A stretch of DNA of 64,000 bases. It comes from Takifugu bimaculatus. Lineage: Eukaryota; Chordata; Actinopteri; Tetraodontiformes; Tetraodontidae. The translations under genes and the position numbers were made by a program. Positions 45,281 to 55,500 of this stretch are shown here, one piece after another (positions within the stretch are counted from its first letter, which is position 1; each line of letters begins with the position of its first letter). Under the pieces are notes generated by a model, which had not been told where the DNA came from, did no database searches, and saw only the letters and a program-made list of their open reading frames with translations. The DNA is taken from positions 10,632,246 through 10,696,245 of the forward strand of contig CP034979.1 of the NCBI GenBank assembly GCA_004026145.2, written 5' to 3'.

Positions 45281-48200
45281 ACTTGCTTCTGTGTGGATTA
45301 TCAAGTCTGTCATATAGTAGCATAAATGTACATTGGCATGTAACAGAAATTCGACTTCACGAGAACACTATCCACACAGAATAAAGACTCTTTTTGCAGA
45401 AAAATGTCAATGTGTTCTCAAAGCAATGCACAAAGACAAACCAAACTGAAAACATAGCAAATTTAGGCACCAACAGTTCAGGAAAGACAAGCTGGGTCAG
45501 AAGGCAAAAAAAAGGTTCTCACAGAAGGTGACAGCAGGATTCTTATTTCTGTCAAACATCAGCCAACGAAGCATTAAATTCTTACTTTAGCGAAGGATTA
45601 ATGGCAACAGACCACACTCTGTCGTTCATATGAAGCGTCTCTCGCGGGTACGTGGAAGCCAAAGTCCAAATCTAGAGCAAAAAAAAGCAACATGCTGGAT
45701 ATTTGTGGATTTTACTGTGGATTTTATGCAATATATTATATATTGTATATCAACAGGAATGAATGGAGACCAAGTTTAGAACATTTACCAACACCAAGTC
45801 CATCAAAATTTGTATCTATTGTGGTGAAAGTGAATTTATCGCCACTTCTCTATGACAATTAACCATTATCATATATATCATACTGTAATTGTGTAGATCA
45901 ATAGAGTTGACATTTTGTTGCTATAGTGACAGGAAATTCTTTCAGCAACAATAGTATCATTGAATTCAAAACACAACATTCCAGGGTTATAAAATGATCC
46001 TACCCGGGTTGTTTGGTCTCTGGATCCACTGATGATCAACCCATTCTTAGTATCCAGGCAGTTCACTTCCTGTTTATGACCTGAAAGTTCCACGGACTTG
46101 TAGCTGCCCCTGTTGTATACCAGGATCTTCCCATCACTGGAACAAAGGAAGGGGGTTAAACTCTTAAAAATGAATCACTATTGAACTCCTCCAAGTCTTC
46201 AATGACCAAATGGAACCAAAGCTCCACAATAATTCCTGCATGCTATTTCATAAACACATGTCGCAGGGGAGAGGAAGTTACCTTCCACCACTGATCAGGT
46301 GAGAGTCAGTCAGCGAAAAGCGACACACATCTCCTTTGTGGCCTGAGTAGGTTTCCTTCGGCTTCCGAGAGAATTTACTGGAAGCCTGACGCAGATGGTA
46401 CGCGCCGATCTCCCCGGCCTGAGACAGAAAGAGCGTGTCCCCATCCAGCTGCAGCCATGGCAGTAGCCTGCAGAGAGGCCACGTGATTCATGTAAGAAAC
46501 AACACTTTAGCAAGGGCGAGAATGCTTTGTACGTTCTAAAATATGTATATTAAGGGATGGCGTGCAAGAAAGGTACGGCTGGAAACAATTTACTTACTTT
46601 GTCTTCCACTTGAGAGGAGTAGCCCTTTTACAGATCCCGTTGTACCAGTTCTGAGCAGTTCTTACTCTGTTCTTCAGTGGGATGTGACCATATCTGCAAC
46701 AGGATTTAAACTATCACTTGACCGAACTTTAATCAATATAGGTGTTTCTGTTAACTAATTTAACCTGTATAGTTTCAGAAGTGAGGGGGAAATGGTAGCA
46801 TTGTTTTAAAGCTAGAATCTGACAACAATGACAATGACTAGACAACAATGGAAAACCAGGACTAGTCTCCAAAAATAAAAGCAAATAAAGCTTTAGATAA
46901 AACAAAAATGTTAAAGCAAAAGAATAAAATTTTGCTCTAACATTTTTCTCCTAATAAACAGTGAATGATAACATGTGTAATCAAGATGGTTTCATTACAT
47001 ATAAATAGAAAATATAAAGCTGATGGAACGGGCCAAGCTTCAATAATATGGCACGTTGTTGCCGTAGCACAATTGCCTCACAGCAAGAAGGTTGTGGGTT
47101 CAATCTCCAGCTAAAACAGGCCTGTCTGTGTCTCTCCACGTTTGCACGGATTTCCTTCAGGTGTTCCAACATTAAAAATCCCACAGATTAGGTTGGCCCA
47201 CAGTGGCAGCGGCGGGGCGGATCAGGACTGTCCATCTCCATCTTTACTCGAACATCATTGTTCACCCGATATAAAATAACAAATAAAAAAGCTGCTTTTT
47301 CTTCTGAAACAGTGACTCTGGGAGACAGACACCATAACATGCCTCTGTACGCCATTTCAATGGATTTAAAATCAAGAAGTAAAACGTGATCAGGAGCTTT
47401 GAGTTCAGGATACAGAGGGTTCATAAAACACCAAGAGAGACATTCTATTTAGGATTAGTTCACTGATCAGGGGCTAAAAACCATTTATACATACTAACCT
47501 ATCAAATCTACAAGATTTACTGACTTCAGTTGGGGCCTGTTTGTGAGTTTCATATTCAAAAATGTAGATGCAGACGCTTCAAAAAAAAAGATTGACTTCT
47601 CTCACAGTGACATTTTAGGGTATGAAATTCTGTTCATGTATAAAAACTATTCGATTCAATTCTAAAAGCAAGCAAAAGTGTTTGTAGCTACTAAAATAGC
47701 TCAAACAAATACCAAAGACTGACTTTCGAAGTAATAAACCAACGAATCGTCTATTGCACCCAAAAATCAAAGAGGGTACTTTCAATCATGCTCCCCAGAA
47801 TCAGTTTAGTGCACGTCATCCCTTTGCTGTCTGTCTCCACTGTATCTCTCCAACAAAGGCTAAATCGACCTCCCAAAATACATTTACCACTAATCACAAT
47901 ATCATGATAATTATAAACAGCAATTGCTCCACCACCAAACAACACAAGTCACCAAAGGGGCAGTACAGGAGGGGCTGTTAGCTAAAGACAGCGACCTGTT
48001 ATTACACAGAACTGTACACAGTGTTGCAGCATTTCTGTTTGCTAAAAAAAAATCAGGTTTCATGCAATCTAAATACATGGATGATCACTGGAAATCTGAA
48101 ATATGTGGAGTTGCAAATATATTATTCATCCTTGTTGGCCCTGCGATGAGCTGGCAACTTGATCAGGCTGGGCCCCATTTCTGGCTGGAAGGCACCTGGG

Positions 48201-49323
48201 AGAAGGCTCACACCCCCCCCCCCCCCCCCCCCCAAATCCATTTCAAAGCCAATGGGGGCAGACCTAACTTTGGTGCCTTACACAACACAGAATATGAGAA
48301 GGGTGTATGAACTGTGTATTTCTGGTTGTACCTATGTGATGTGTGCAGTATTTATAGGTGTGCATATTGAATGATTGTTTTAGGTCAGGCACTTGTACCT
48401 GTGTTTAGACTACATATATTAGGGGTCCTGACCAGTTACTTTGGGAAGTAGGACTGCCACATGACAGTGGCCCTCTTTAAAATAAAGCCTAGCATTCAGA
48501 TAAAGTTGTTGAACACTTTTCTTATCACACTGAGTGACTGAGTAGAACAATGTGAATCAGCCTCTTTCAGCTAACTTTTGTAAAGAACAAGAACAGAACA
48601 CACCTGGCGGACACTCATCTACAAGAGTCACTTGGAACTTTGTCGTCCAATTACGCCACAGGTGACAAAAACTGTACAACAACATTACAACAACAGTACC
48701 ACTTTACAACAACTGTACAACAGTGATGTAGCTGCAGCCCCCCATTAAGCAACCTTTAAACAAATAGACATTTATTTAGTTATTTATTTACAAATATTGA
48801 CCAAGAATGCAAATGATTGTTTTATTTATATTCATACATTTCTATGAACCGAAATGATTGTAGTTCTTGTTCAGGAATATGACAGGCCTAAGTTTTTAAA
48901 AGGTGAGTGACCCCTCGGGCTCTGCCCCCCCACCCCACCAAAGCAAAACATCCAGATAGCCTGAAGTCAAACGGAGGACTGGAAAAACAGAACAGGGGGA
49001 CAGAAAGTAGACATTCAAACAGGTTATGCGCATTAAATCAGCACCAAAAGATGAAATGTTCCTGATCAACACTTGTTTGGTCAAAATTAAGCTACAGAAG
49101 CAGCAACTGCCCTCCTCAGCGTGTAACTTGTATCTTACTTGTCGGTCCCGCTCCAAGTAATCCCAGTGTTTAAAAACTCTTTAGCAACGTTCCTCCAGAC
49201 AGCATCGCGGTTCAAAAACTGGTAAGTACTTTTACAAACTTGAGATAGGCGACCGAGAGACTTGAAGTCCAAATATGAGAGGATGTGATAAAGAACATCA
49301 TCCGGCAGCTGGAGGAACAGCAT
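27223..49323 (-). CDS. fbxw4: F-box/WD repeat-containing protein 4 (FBXW4, dactylin)
   Basis: FBXW4 is a predicted substrate-recognition subunit of SCF ubiquitin ligases, with an F-box that binds SKP1 and a WD40 propeller. Exons: 49139-49323, 46598-46693, 46282-46467, 46004-46136, 45586-45671, 33955-34020, 30434-30574, 27440-27581 and 27223-27366. They sum to 393 codons including stop (392 residues; human 412), all in phase with GT/AG borders. The start MLFLQLPDDVLYHILSYLD is the only in-frame ATG before the F-box (residues about 3-48). WD-type signatures follow: LISGGSDGKILVYN, LIISGSRDQTTRIWTLAS, FVTGTACC...LQIWD, LLTCGYDTFIRMWDLR and SGSSYYGVVRFWDKRQ. The last exon could instead begin at an alternative AG eight codons inside. 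Intron 5 is 11.9 kb counting from 34021 to 45585. Its introns probably host fgf8 enhancers. Confidence 0.96.
28110..28146. repeat. (CA)n microsatellite
   Basis: About 18 CA units with one interruption, in fbxw4 intron 7. Confidence 0.9.
28212..28347. repeat. (ACTC)34 tetranucleotide array
   Basis: An uninterrupted run of 34 ACTC units in fbxw4 intron 7. Perfect arrays this long are usually young and highly polymorphic. Confidence 0.95.
29655..29895 (-). mobile_element. tRNA-derived SINE
   Basis: On the minus strand it starts GGTGGTGGTAGCTCAGTC (A-box-like) and then has a TTCAAGTCC B-box core. The body contains GAGCAAGGTACTGAACCC, and the end resembles the conserved tail of many fish SINEs (...GACCCCAAAAGGG). 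It lies in fbxw4 intron 7 and is related to the copy at 8585-8715. It is better preserved than that copy. Confidence 0.7.
30575..33954 (-). other. fbxw4: fbxw4 intron 6 with complex non-repetitive blocks
   Basis: A 3.4-kb intron with no recognised exon or transposon. The part at about 31600-32040 is rich, non-repetitive sequence and includes an inverted repeat CAGTCGG-7-CCGACTG (31910-31930). Stretches like this are what conserved enhancers look like, but conservation cannot be judged here. A poly-C run lies at 33469-33484. Confidence 0.5.
34065..34092. repeat. (CA)n microsatellite
   Basis: About 14 CA units, 45 bp inside intron 5 from the exon at 33955-34020. Confidence 0.9.
37146..37230. 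repeat. (CA)n microsatellite, 42 units
   Basis: A perfect 85-bp CA tract in fbxw4 intron 5, the longest uninterrupted CA run in the window. Confidence 0.95.
38067..38151. repeat. Duplicated two-block palindromic element, copy A
   Basis: Block 1 (38067-38087) contains CCTGACTGACAAATGA. Block 2 (38117-38151) contains TTGTTGGAATTACGG followed by AATTCCCAACAA, an imperfect palindrome with one bulged G. The blocks are 29 bp apart. Both recur at 42168-42233 in the same order and orientation. It does not look like a known transposon end. Function is unknown; a duplicated regulatory element is the simplest reading. Confidence 0.75.
38542..38626. repeat. (CA)n microsatellite, interrupted then perfect
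   Basis: CA units interrupted by G and TT, then a perfect run from 38578 to 38626, in fbxw4 intron 5. Confidence 0.9.
38745..38784. repeat. (CA)n microsatellite
   Basis: About 20 CA units, 120 bp from the previous CA tract. Confidence 0.9.
41131..41156. repeat. (GT)n microsatellite
   Basis: About 12 GT units in fbxw4 intron 5, with scattered further GT units to 41300. Confidence 0.85.
42168..42233. repeat. Duplicated two-block palindromic element, copy B
   Basis: Block 1 (42168-42188) matches copy A at 19 of 21 positions and block 2 (42199-42233) at 33 of 35. The spacer here is 10 bp against 29 bp in copy A. The palindromic core is TTGTTGGAATCACGG followed by AATTCCCAACAA. Conserved blocks around an unconserved spacer suggest constraint on the blocks. 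Confidence 0.75.
45229..45279. repeat. (GT)n microsatellite
   Basis: About 25 GT units in fbxw4 intron 5, 300 bp from the exon at 45586-45671. Confidence 0.9.
47050..47196 (+). mobile_element. Degraded tRNA-derived SINE
   Basis: Begins GGCACGTTGTTGCCGTAGCA and continues TTGCCTCACAGCAAGAAGG, then GGTTCAATC, which is a B-box-like element. Later come CTCCACGTTTGCACGG and ATCCCACAGATTAGGTT. This order matches a very common fish SINE whose head derives from a tRNA. Many substitutions and a gap indicate an old copy. Confidence 0.65.
48135..48233 (+). repeat. SINE-tail-like relic followed by poly-C
   Basis: CCCTGCGATGAGCTGGCAAC followed later by GAAGGCTCACACC resembles the conserved 3' part of several fish repeats. 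It runs into an uninterrupted C tract at 48213-48233. Confidence 0.5.
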
Positions 49324-49530
49324 GGTGGGCGCTGTGCCCGCACGCCCGTTCCCTCCTCGTACGCGCCGCCACCAGAGATTTTCGTTTGTAATAAAAGAGG
49401 GTTGTTTAATAACGCAAACATTATTCCATTTTTTAGAGAGCAATACGACGAATGAAACAGGAAGCAGGAAACCAGTGAGTCTGTGGTGACGTCACGACGC
49501 ACGCCGACGTGATGACGTCGGTCGAGGGTC
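49324..49530 (-). promoter_or_regulatory. fbxw4: fbxw4 5'UTR and probable promoter with CRE/ATF site
   Basis: Upstream of the fbxw4 ATG the DNA is CpG-rich and TATA-less. It carries a perfect palindromic CRE, TGACGTCA, at 49487-49494, a second near-CRE (TGATGACGTCGG) at about 49510-49521, and an ETS-like AGGAAG. This is typical of a broadly active promoter of the CREB/ATF type. Confidence 0.55.
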
Positions 49531-52500
49531 CGCGGGGGTGACCGGAAGAAGGCCTGACGTTAGTTACTTTATGTATAGATATTCATCATAAAAACAGAGT
49601 TTTTCTAAATGTATGAGGGTGTGTGCACTTGAAGTATAAGCGGTAGGAGAGGAATGACAAAATGTTGTTCTTCCAACAAAACAATGATTTAAAAACAGAT
49701 AAATCTGCAAATATGTTAAACACAAGGTTCAACATCATATCCAACACTATTTTATACCTCAAACCGTGTTCTATCACCCTCATGATACACATTTGTAAAA
49801 ATACAATTTCATAACAAATGGTAAACCTAAGCCTTAAAAATAGAAATTCCAAATAAAAAAGAACTTTCTGTGTGATAAGGTTTCCCCAATGTATTTATCT
49901 TTATTTGTATCTATAATTCAGGCATTCATGTTTATTTTATCATTTTCATAAACATCAATTACAACAGGTCTTTTATGAAATACAACAATTTTTTGTAAGA
50001 TATAACATTGAATAATGAAAACACTAAACTAAATGACTTGACTATCAGTCATTCTAAAGGGAAAGTTACATTAAATCATTGAAATCGACACAGGAGCATC
50101 ACAAGAACTGGATTTTCTTGAGCCAAGAGTTCTTTTCCTGATCACTGGATGACTGAGAACACTCATCAACAAGCATCATGATCCTCTCTCATTTGCACTT
50201 CTCTGTTTTAAATAAATAAATGTTGTTTTAAAAAAAAAATTCTTCCAGATTTAATCCTGCCGACACCATCGTCCTAACTCAGAGTGTAGTGTGAATAAGA
50301 TCTCCAAAGCACTGTGCTCAGCTGCAAGTAGCCATGTAGCATGTAGAAAAACACTTAATTTGAACCACAGACTGACACAAAACACAGAGCGACGTGTGTG
50401 AAAGTAAAGTTAGGCTCCTATATATATATCTCCTATATAGAGTCTGGTGAAGAATGGTGAAGAGACATGCCCGTGGCGAGGTAGCCGCTGTTTCATGAAA
50501 GGTATTCCGAAGTCCGAAGTAGTCCCGAACGCAAACAGCTGTTCTAACTTCCTGACAGCAGCTGTTTTGTTCCTGTACATGTGCAACACCTGCACAGAGC
50601 AGAGTGCATATCTGCTGCCTACGCTTGCAAGGAAAAAAGAGGAGGCTTCACCCTTTTTCGACATATTTTATAAACCAAAGTTAAGGTGAGAGACGAGCAT
50701 ACAAATGTGATGCTCCAGACCTTATATGCACGTTGAGTAAATGCCAATGTTGAGGGTGCAGCCGGAGGTTTGTGATGTGCTGAATTCCTGCATCCAGGAT
50801 CAGTCTCCCACACCACACTCAGGTTTCATTGCTGTATTTACCCACAAAGAACAGCGCACTTGGCTAAAGAGGCAGCCAATCCAGCCGCCATGCAGTTGAG
50901 ACCTGGAAATATTTAACCCATCCTTCACACACCAGACAGGAGCAGTGGGAGCAATGGGGACCAGTTGCCAACCCAACCAACTTGGTCTCTGCACGTCTCA
51001 TACGATTTCTGCATTGTTTCTTTCCACTGTTAATAAATCACCAGCTTAGCAACATCTCATTACATTGGCAGAGCTTCTTAGCTGAGTTTGAAAAGAGTTG
51101 TAAGCGGAGCGGCACCTTCGCCTCCGCACTCAGGTGATATAAGTCTTGATGAAGGCCACGCTGAACCATACAATCACCATTGAAAAAAAAGGCTCCCGGC
51201 CATTTCAGCTTTTCCAATGAGAATTAACATTGACATCTCAGAAGGGTCCCGTTTGGTGTCAAGAAGCTGGTCCGTGGATCATTTGGTCCTGGGACGCAAA
51301 AAAGGAAGAATAGCGTGTTTAAATACGATAGACTGATTTTCATTAGACCTATCTTATGTTGAAAAAAACCCCCCACCAATTCCATCCTCAAATCATTACC
51401 ACACTTCACTGTTTGGTGCATCTTTTTCAGGCATCAGTGACAAAAAAGAGGAAAGGAAAGGAAAGGAAAGGAAAGGAAAGGAAAGGAAAGGAAAGGAAAG
51501 GAAAAGAAAGGAAAGGAAAGGAAAGGAAAGGAAAGGAAAGGAAAGGAAAGGAAAGGAAAGAAAGAAAAGAAAAGAAAAGAAAAGAAAAGAAAAGAAAAGA
51601 AAAGAAAAGAAAAGGAAAGGAAAGGAAAGGAAAGGAAAGGAAAGGAAAGGAAAAACCATGCAACATTGAGGCAGGTTGAGGCTGCTCTGCATAAAATGTG
51701 GTGACCTTTATGCTAGTTTAGGAAGCCATGGACCCCAGCACCCCTACCTGGTTAAGGAACACTGTCTTGCATGACACTGGTCGCTCGTGCAAGAGATATT
51801 GGGGACAGCTGGTGTAGAGGACTCCTATGGAAGGAGGTTACAGCAGCGTCTGTGACTAGTGCACAATCGACGACGGGGGTGCGTCACTCAAGCTTTGTGT
51901 GATGCCCTGTAAATAAAACCACAATGGATCAGTGAGTCTATGCAAGGTTATGCTATATTGATCCAAATAGGGATGTAAAAATACATGATGTGGCCGTAAA
52001 GAAGAGGAAACAAACAGTCGAGGGACAACTTCAAGGTTGAGATGTTTGAGCGTTTTTTTTTAACCATTGAGTGGGTTGATCAATGCATTGCAGCTCATCG
52101 CAGCAAATTTCGGTACTTCCTCTGTAATGGTTTAATGGTCGTGGATGTCTGGGGGCCTAAGAACAACGCACAAATAAAGTAAATTTCTAGATTACGAGTA
52201 TACAGTCAGCAACTACAGTAGCAGTGTATTTAAAGCAGTTCATATCAGCTATAATTTAATGTTGGGCCTTTTTGGAGTTGGGCCAACACATTTATTTAAA
52301 CTAGCTCCTCGTTTACTGGGAGCAGTCCTCGAGTGGCAGTATAAAGTGAATTACTATAAAAATAGCCACGCACTTTACTCGTACTCCTGAAATTACACTT
52401 GCTACAGTTAGAAAATGATCGTTTTTAAGACTGTGGAGTGTGTTGGGTGCTAGGTACAATGTTGGTATTCTTCACAGGAGCCCTGCTAGAAAATAAAAGT

Positions 52501-55500
52501 GGGAATGTGCCCAGCATGGCCTCGTGGCCTGTTTGGCCACTAAAACTGCCAAAGTTGTGTTACGGTCAAATGACTACCAAAAGTTGATTGACCTTATAAC
52601 ATTTTGCGAAGCGCTTGACCGTTTAGCATCAGTAGCATCAATTTGTGCTCATTCACATCACGAGGGCCCTGGAGTCTTCAGTTGTGAGTGGCATCCCCGC
52701 GGCCCTTTGATCAGCTGAGCACAACGGCACATAATTAAAATATGCAGATCGTTCTCCTCCCTTGTTGAAAGCTGCGCCCTCTGCGAAGCCATGCCCCAAA
52801 CACTGGGCCGTCGAGAAAAATCATTTATGGTTGGCTTTCCAGCTGAACTGTCATGGCTAAAAGGAAATGAAGAGGTTGGGAGGAGGGATACTGGGAGCAA
52901 GGGGGATGTTTGGGGGGGGTTCACAGGGGCTATGAAAGCAGGGGGGTCTTTTCTTTTGATCTTTTTAGGGCAGCAAAAAGCAAGTGGGCTCTGCCTGAGC
53001 TGGCAAACACATTTAGCTTGTAATTGTTCAGATCAGACAGACAATCAGTCTTGGAAATGCGTGGACAAACAAAAGTTTACAGCGTCGATTGGAAAAGTCA
53101 ACAGGTCTCGCAGAAGACCCGTACATAAACAAAGAATCTGTTGAGCTGCAGCTTTGGTTTGATCTGTTGTTTGCATTTCAATTATCAAGCCTGCTAAGAC
53201 TGCCAGCTTCCAATTCTTCTGAACTGGGGGGCCTGGATTTAATGGGCAGGCTGTTTTTTTCCTGAAGAATCACTGAACTCATCCCTGACAATGACAAGGA
53301 AATCTGTAGTTTAAATCTGATGAGTTAGCTTGTATTCCTAAAAAAAATGAAGAAATGTCTCTCTATTTCAGAACCAAATATAACTTATGATTTTATTTAA
53401 TTAAAAAATTCTGTTCACCAGTTTGTGCTGCTTTCCTAGGTCTTTTACATCAAAGGGAGGTTTTTCCACATCCTAAATGGTAAATTAATATCAATTAGCA
53501 GGATTCATATCACAACCTGTATCAAAATTAATTAAACTATGTTGTTCTCAAAATCTCAAAAACCATAAATGCACATATTTTTAGGAGTATTTACAGTGTT
53601 ATACAATTCCAACTGGACTTGAGGGAAATACTTTTAATATATTCACACTACACAAAAATAAAATCTACTTCTTGACTGTTTGAACTCCTTCAGATGGTGA
53701 CTGCCAATATTTGGTGGTGAATAACTGGGATGAATTGTGCTGTGGAGCGCCGACTTGGTTTTAGTAACCATGTGTTTCACTCTCAGACAGTTTTGCCTTG
53801 TAGAAGACATCAAAGTTGGACTCAGTTGTGTTTTGATGAATTCAGACCTAAAATAAGAGATAGAAGCATCTCCTCAAAAACGTCATGATACTAATTTAAA
53901 GGAGTACTACTTTGCACTTACATAATATTGCTTTTTGTGTATAATTACATATAGTAATTTTAGATTAGTATTTAAACATTTAAATCTGCTGTTTTGTTCT
54001 ATCTGCCATCTTTAATTACACCACAGGCTCAAATACTCTTCTATAAATATAACTGAATTGGATTATGCTGCATTCACAAGGCAGAAATGTTCATTCATGT
54101 TATTTGGCAATTACTTCCTTCATTAAGGCTAAAGAATTACATTTCCTTCATGTTAAGTGCGTGCACTCATATCTAGATATTTTACATGTAAATCTCAGAC
54201 TTTTATTTAGGCCGTCCATCTGTCCACAGGTTTCACCTAAAAGATGATACGCAAGAATGAGAGCCAGTCAATTATATTTAACCCAATTGAACCCAGAGTA
54301 ATATCATGTCAATATATACATAAATGTTAGCATAGCTACGTTAGCACAAGATAGTGTTGGCGCTAAGTCTTCCTGGCAGTAGCGACGAATGTGCCGCCTC
54401 TCAGACACCGGCCGGGAGGTTCTGTTCCTGGGAAAATCCTCATGTTTCTCAATGTTTCCGAGCAGATACAAGTGGCTGGAGGTTGTAAGTGCTTTCTGAT
54501 GGGGGCAGTCACTGTGTCGGCTGGTGGCATTTGAGGCTGCTCAAGGAGGCAGGGTCGCGTTCTTTGGTCACCCCTGCTATTCTACGGCCTCCACAGTGGG
54601 GGTCGAGGCAAAGCTTAAATTGCTCCCTAAGCAAATGAAGAAGGTAGCTCTGTTTGTTTATCCGGGGTTAAGGATGATGGCTAAGGCTCAATAAAATGGA
54701 TGAAAGTGTTGCCCCAGTTTTTTCTGCACCGCAATTGCTCTACATTTGCATGGTAGCACTGGTGACACAAAAGGTGTGATTTTTCCCACAAACCAGTTCT
54801 TCTCTGTCTTTTGAGGCACCAGAGGGTGGGGGCTGCAGAACAAGGCCCCAATTTATTTCGTTTATATCCTGAACTTTCAGGGAGGGTGAACCAAGAATTT
54901 AAAATCTAAACTTTAATTTGGAAAAAAAAAACTGTCTTTAGAGTTGGATAAATTGCATTTGACAAATCTGTTCCTCTTGTTATCATTGAGTTATCACAAT
55001 GAAAGCAGCTTTAATTGATTGATCTGGTGTCTGCAAGCTCTTGGAGGAAGTCTGGAGGGACAGATTCTTTAGTTAATCCAATTTGAAAGGAGTTAAGAAG
55101 ATTAATGTCAAGTATTGTCAAGATCATTTAATTCACTGCTTTGGGTTACACAGCCTTTCATAGGTCAGTATTAACTGAGGGTAACCAGGGTTTTATTTAT
55201 GTGTTTATCTTTATGCCACCACTCTTCTCAGTTAACAGGAAATGTATCATCATCAGGAAAGTTTCACAGACTGGACAGATGGGATGAGGGTGGTCGTCCA
55301 GGAGCAAAGATACCAATACAACATGTGTCTATCACATACCATAATATGTCATATGATGCTTGAGGTGATCACCATTTTCATTAGCACCTCATTAAGAACA
55401 GAGGCTTGAATAAAACAATCACAACATTTCACCAGGAACATGATCCTGGTGAGCTGGAGGTTTGTCTTTTAATGTAATAATGAATAAAATGGGATTTTCT

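Larger units (their letters stand above)
34021..45585 (-). other. fbxw4: fbxw4 intron 5 (11.6 kb), probable fgf8 regulatory territory
   Basis: This intron is out of scale with the other introns of the window. It holds several CA/GT microsatellites, no recognised transposon, and long stretches of complex sequence. These include the duplicated palindromic element at 38067-38151 and 42168-42233. In vertebrates FBXW4 introns contain FGF8 enhancers, so enhancer function is a reasonable inference. I cannot identify which segments are active. Confidence 0.6.
46694..49138 (-). other. fbxw4: fbxw4 intron 1
   Basis: A 2.4-kb intron with a degraded tRNA-type SINE (47050-47196), a second repeat relic next to a poly-C run (48135-48233), and otherwise AT-rich sequence. 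No exon is seen. Confidence 0.7.

Noticed and set aside
49324..49443. N-terminal extension of the fbxw4 frame
   Set aside because: The upstream extension begins at TTG and contains no ATG; the first in-frame ATG at 49321-49323 leads directly into the F-box.
51356..51692. Lys/Gly/Glu-rich and Phe/Leu-rich open frames on both strands
   Set aside because: Translation of the GGAAA/GAAAA array.
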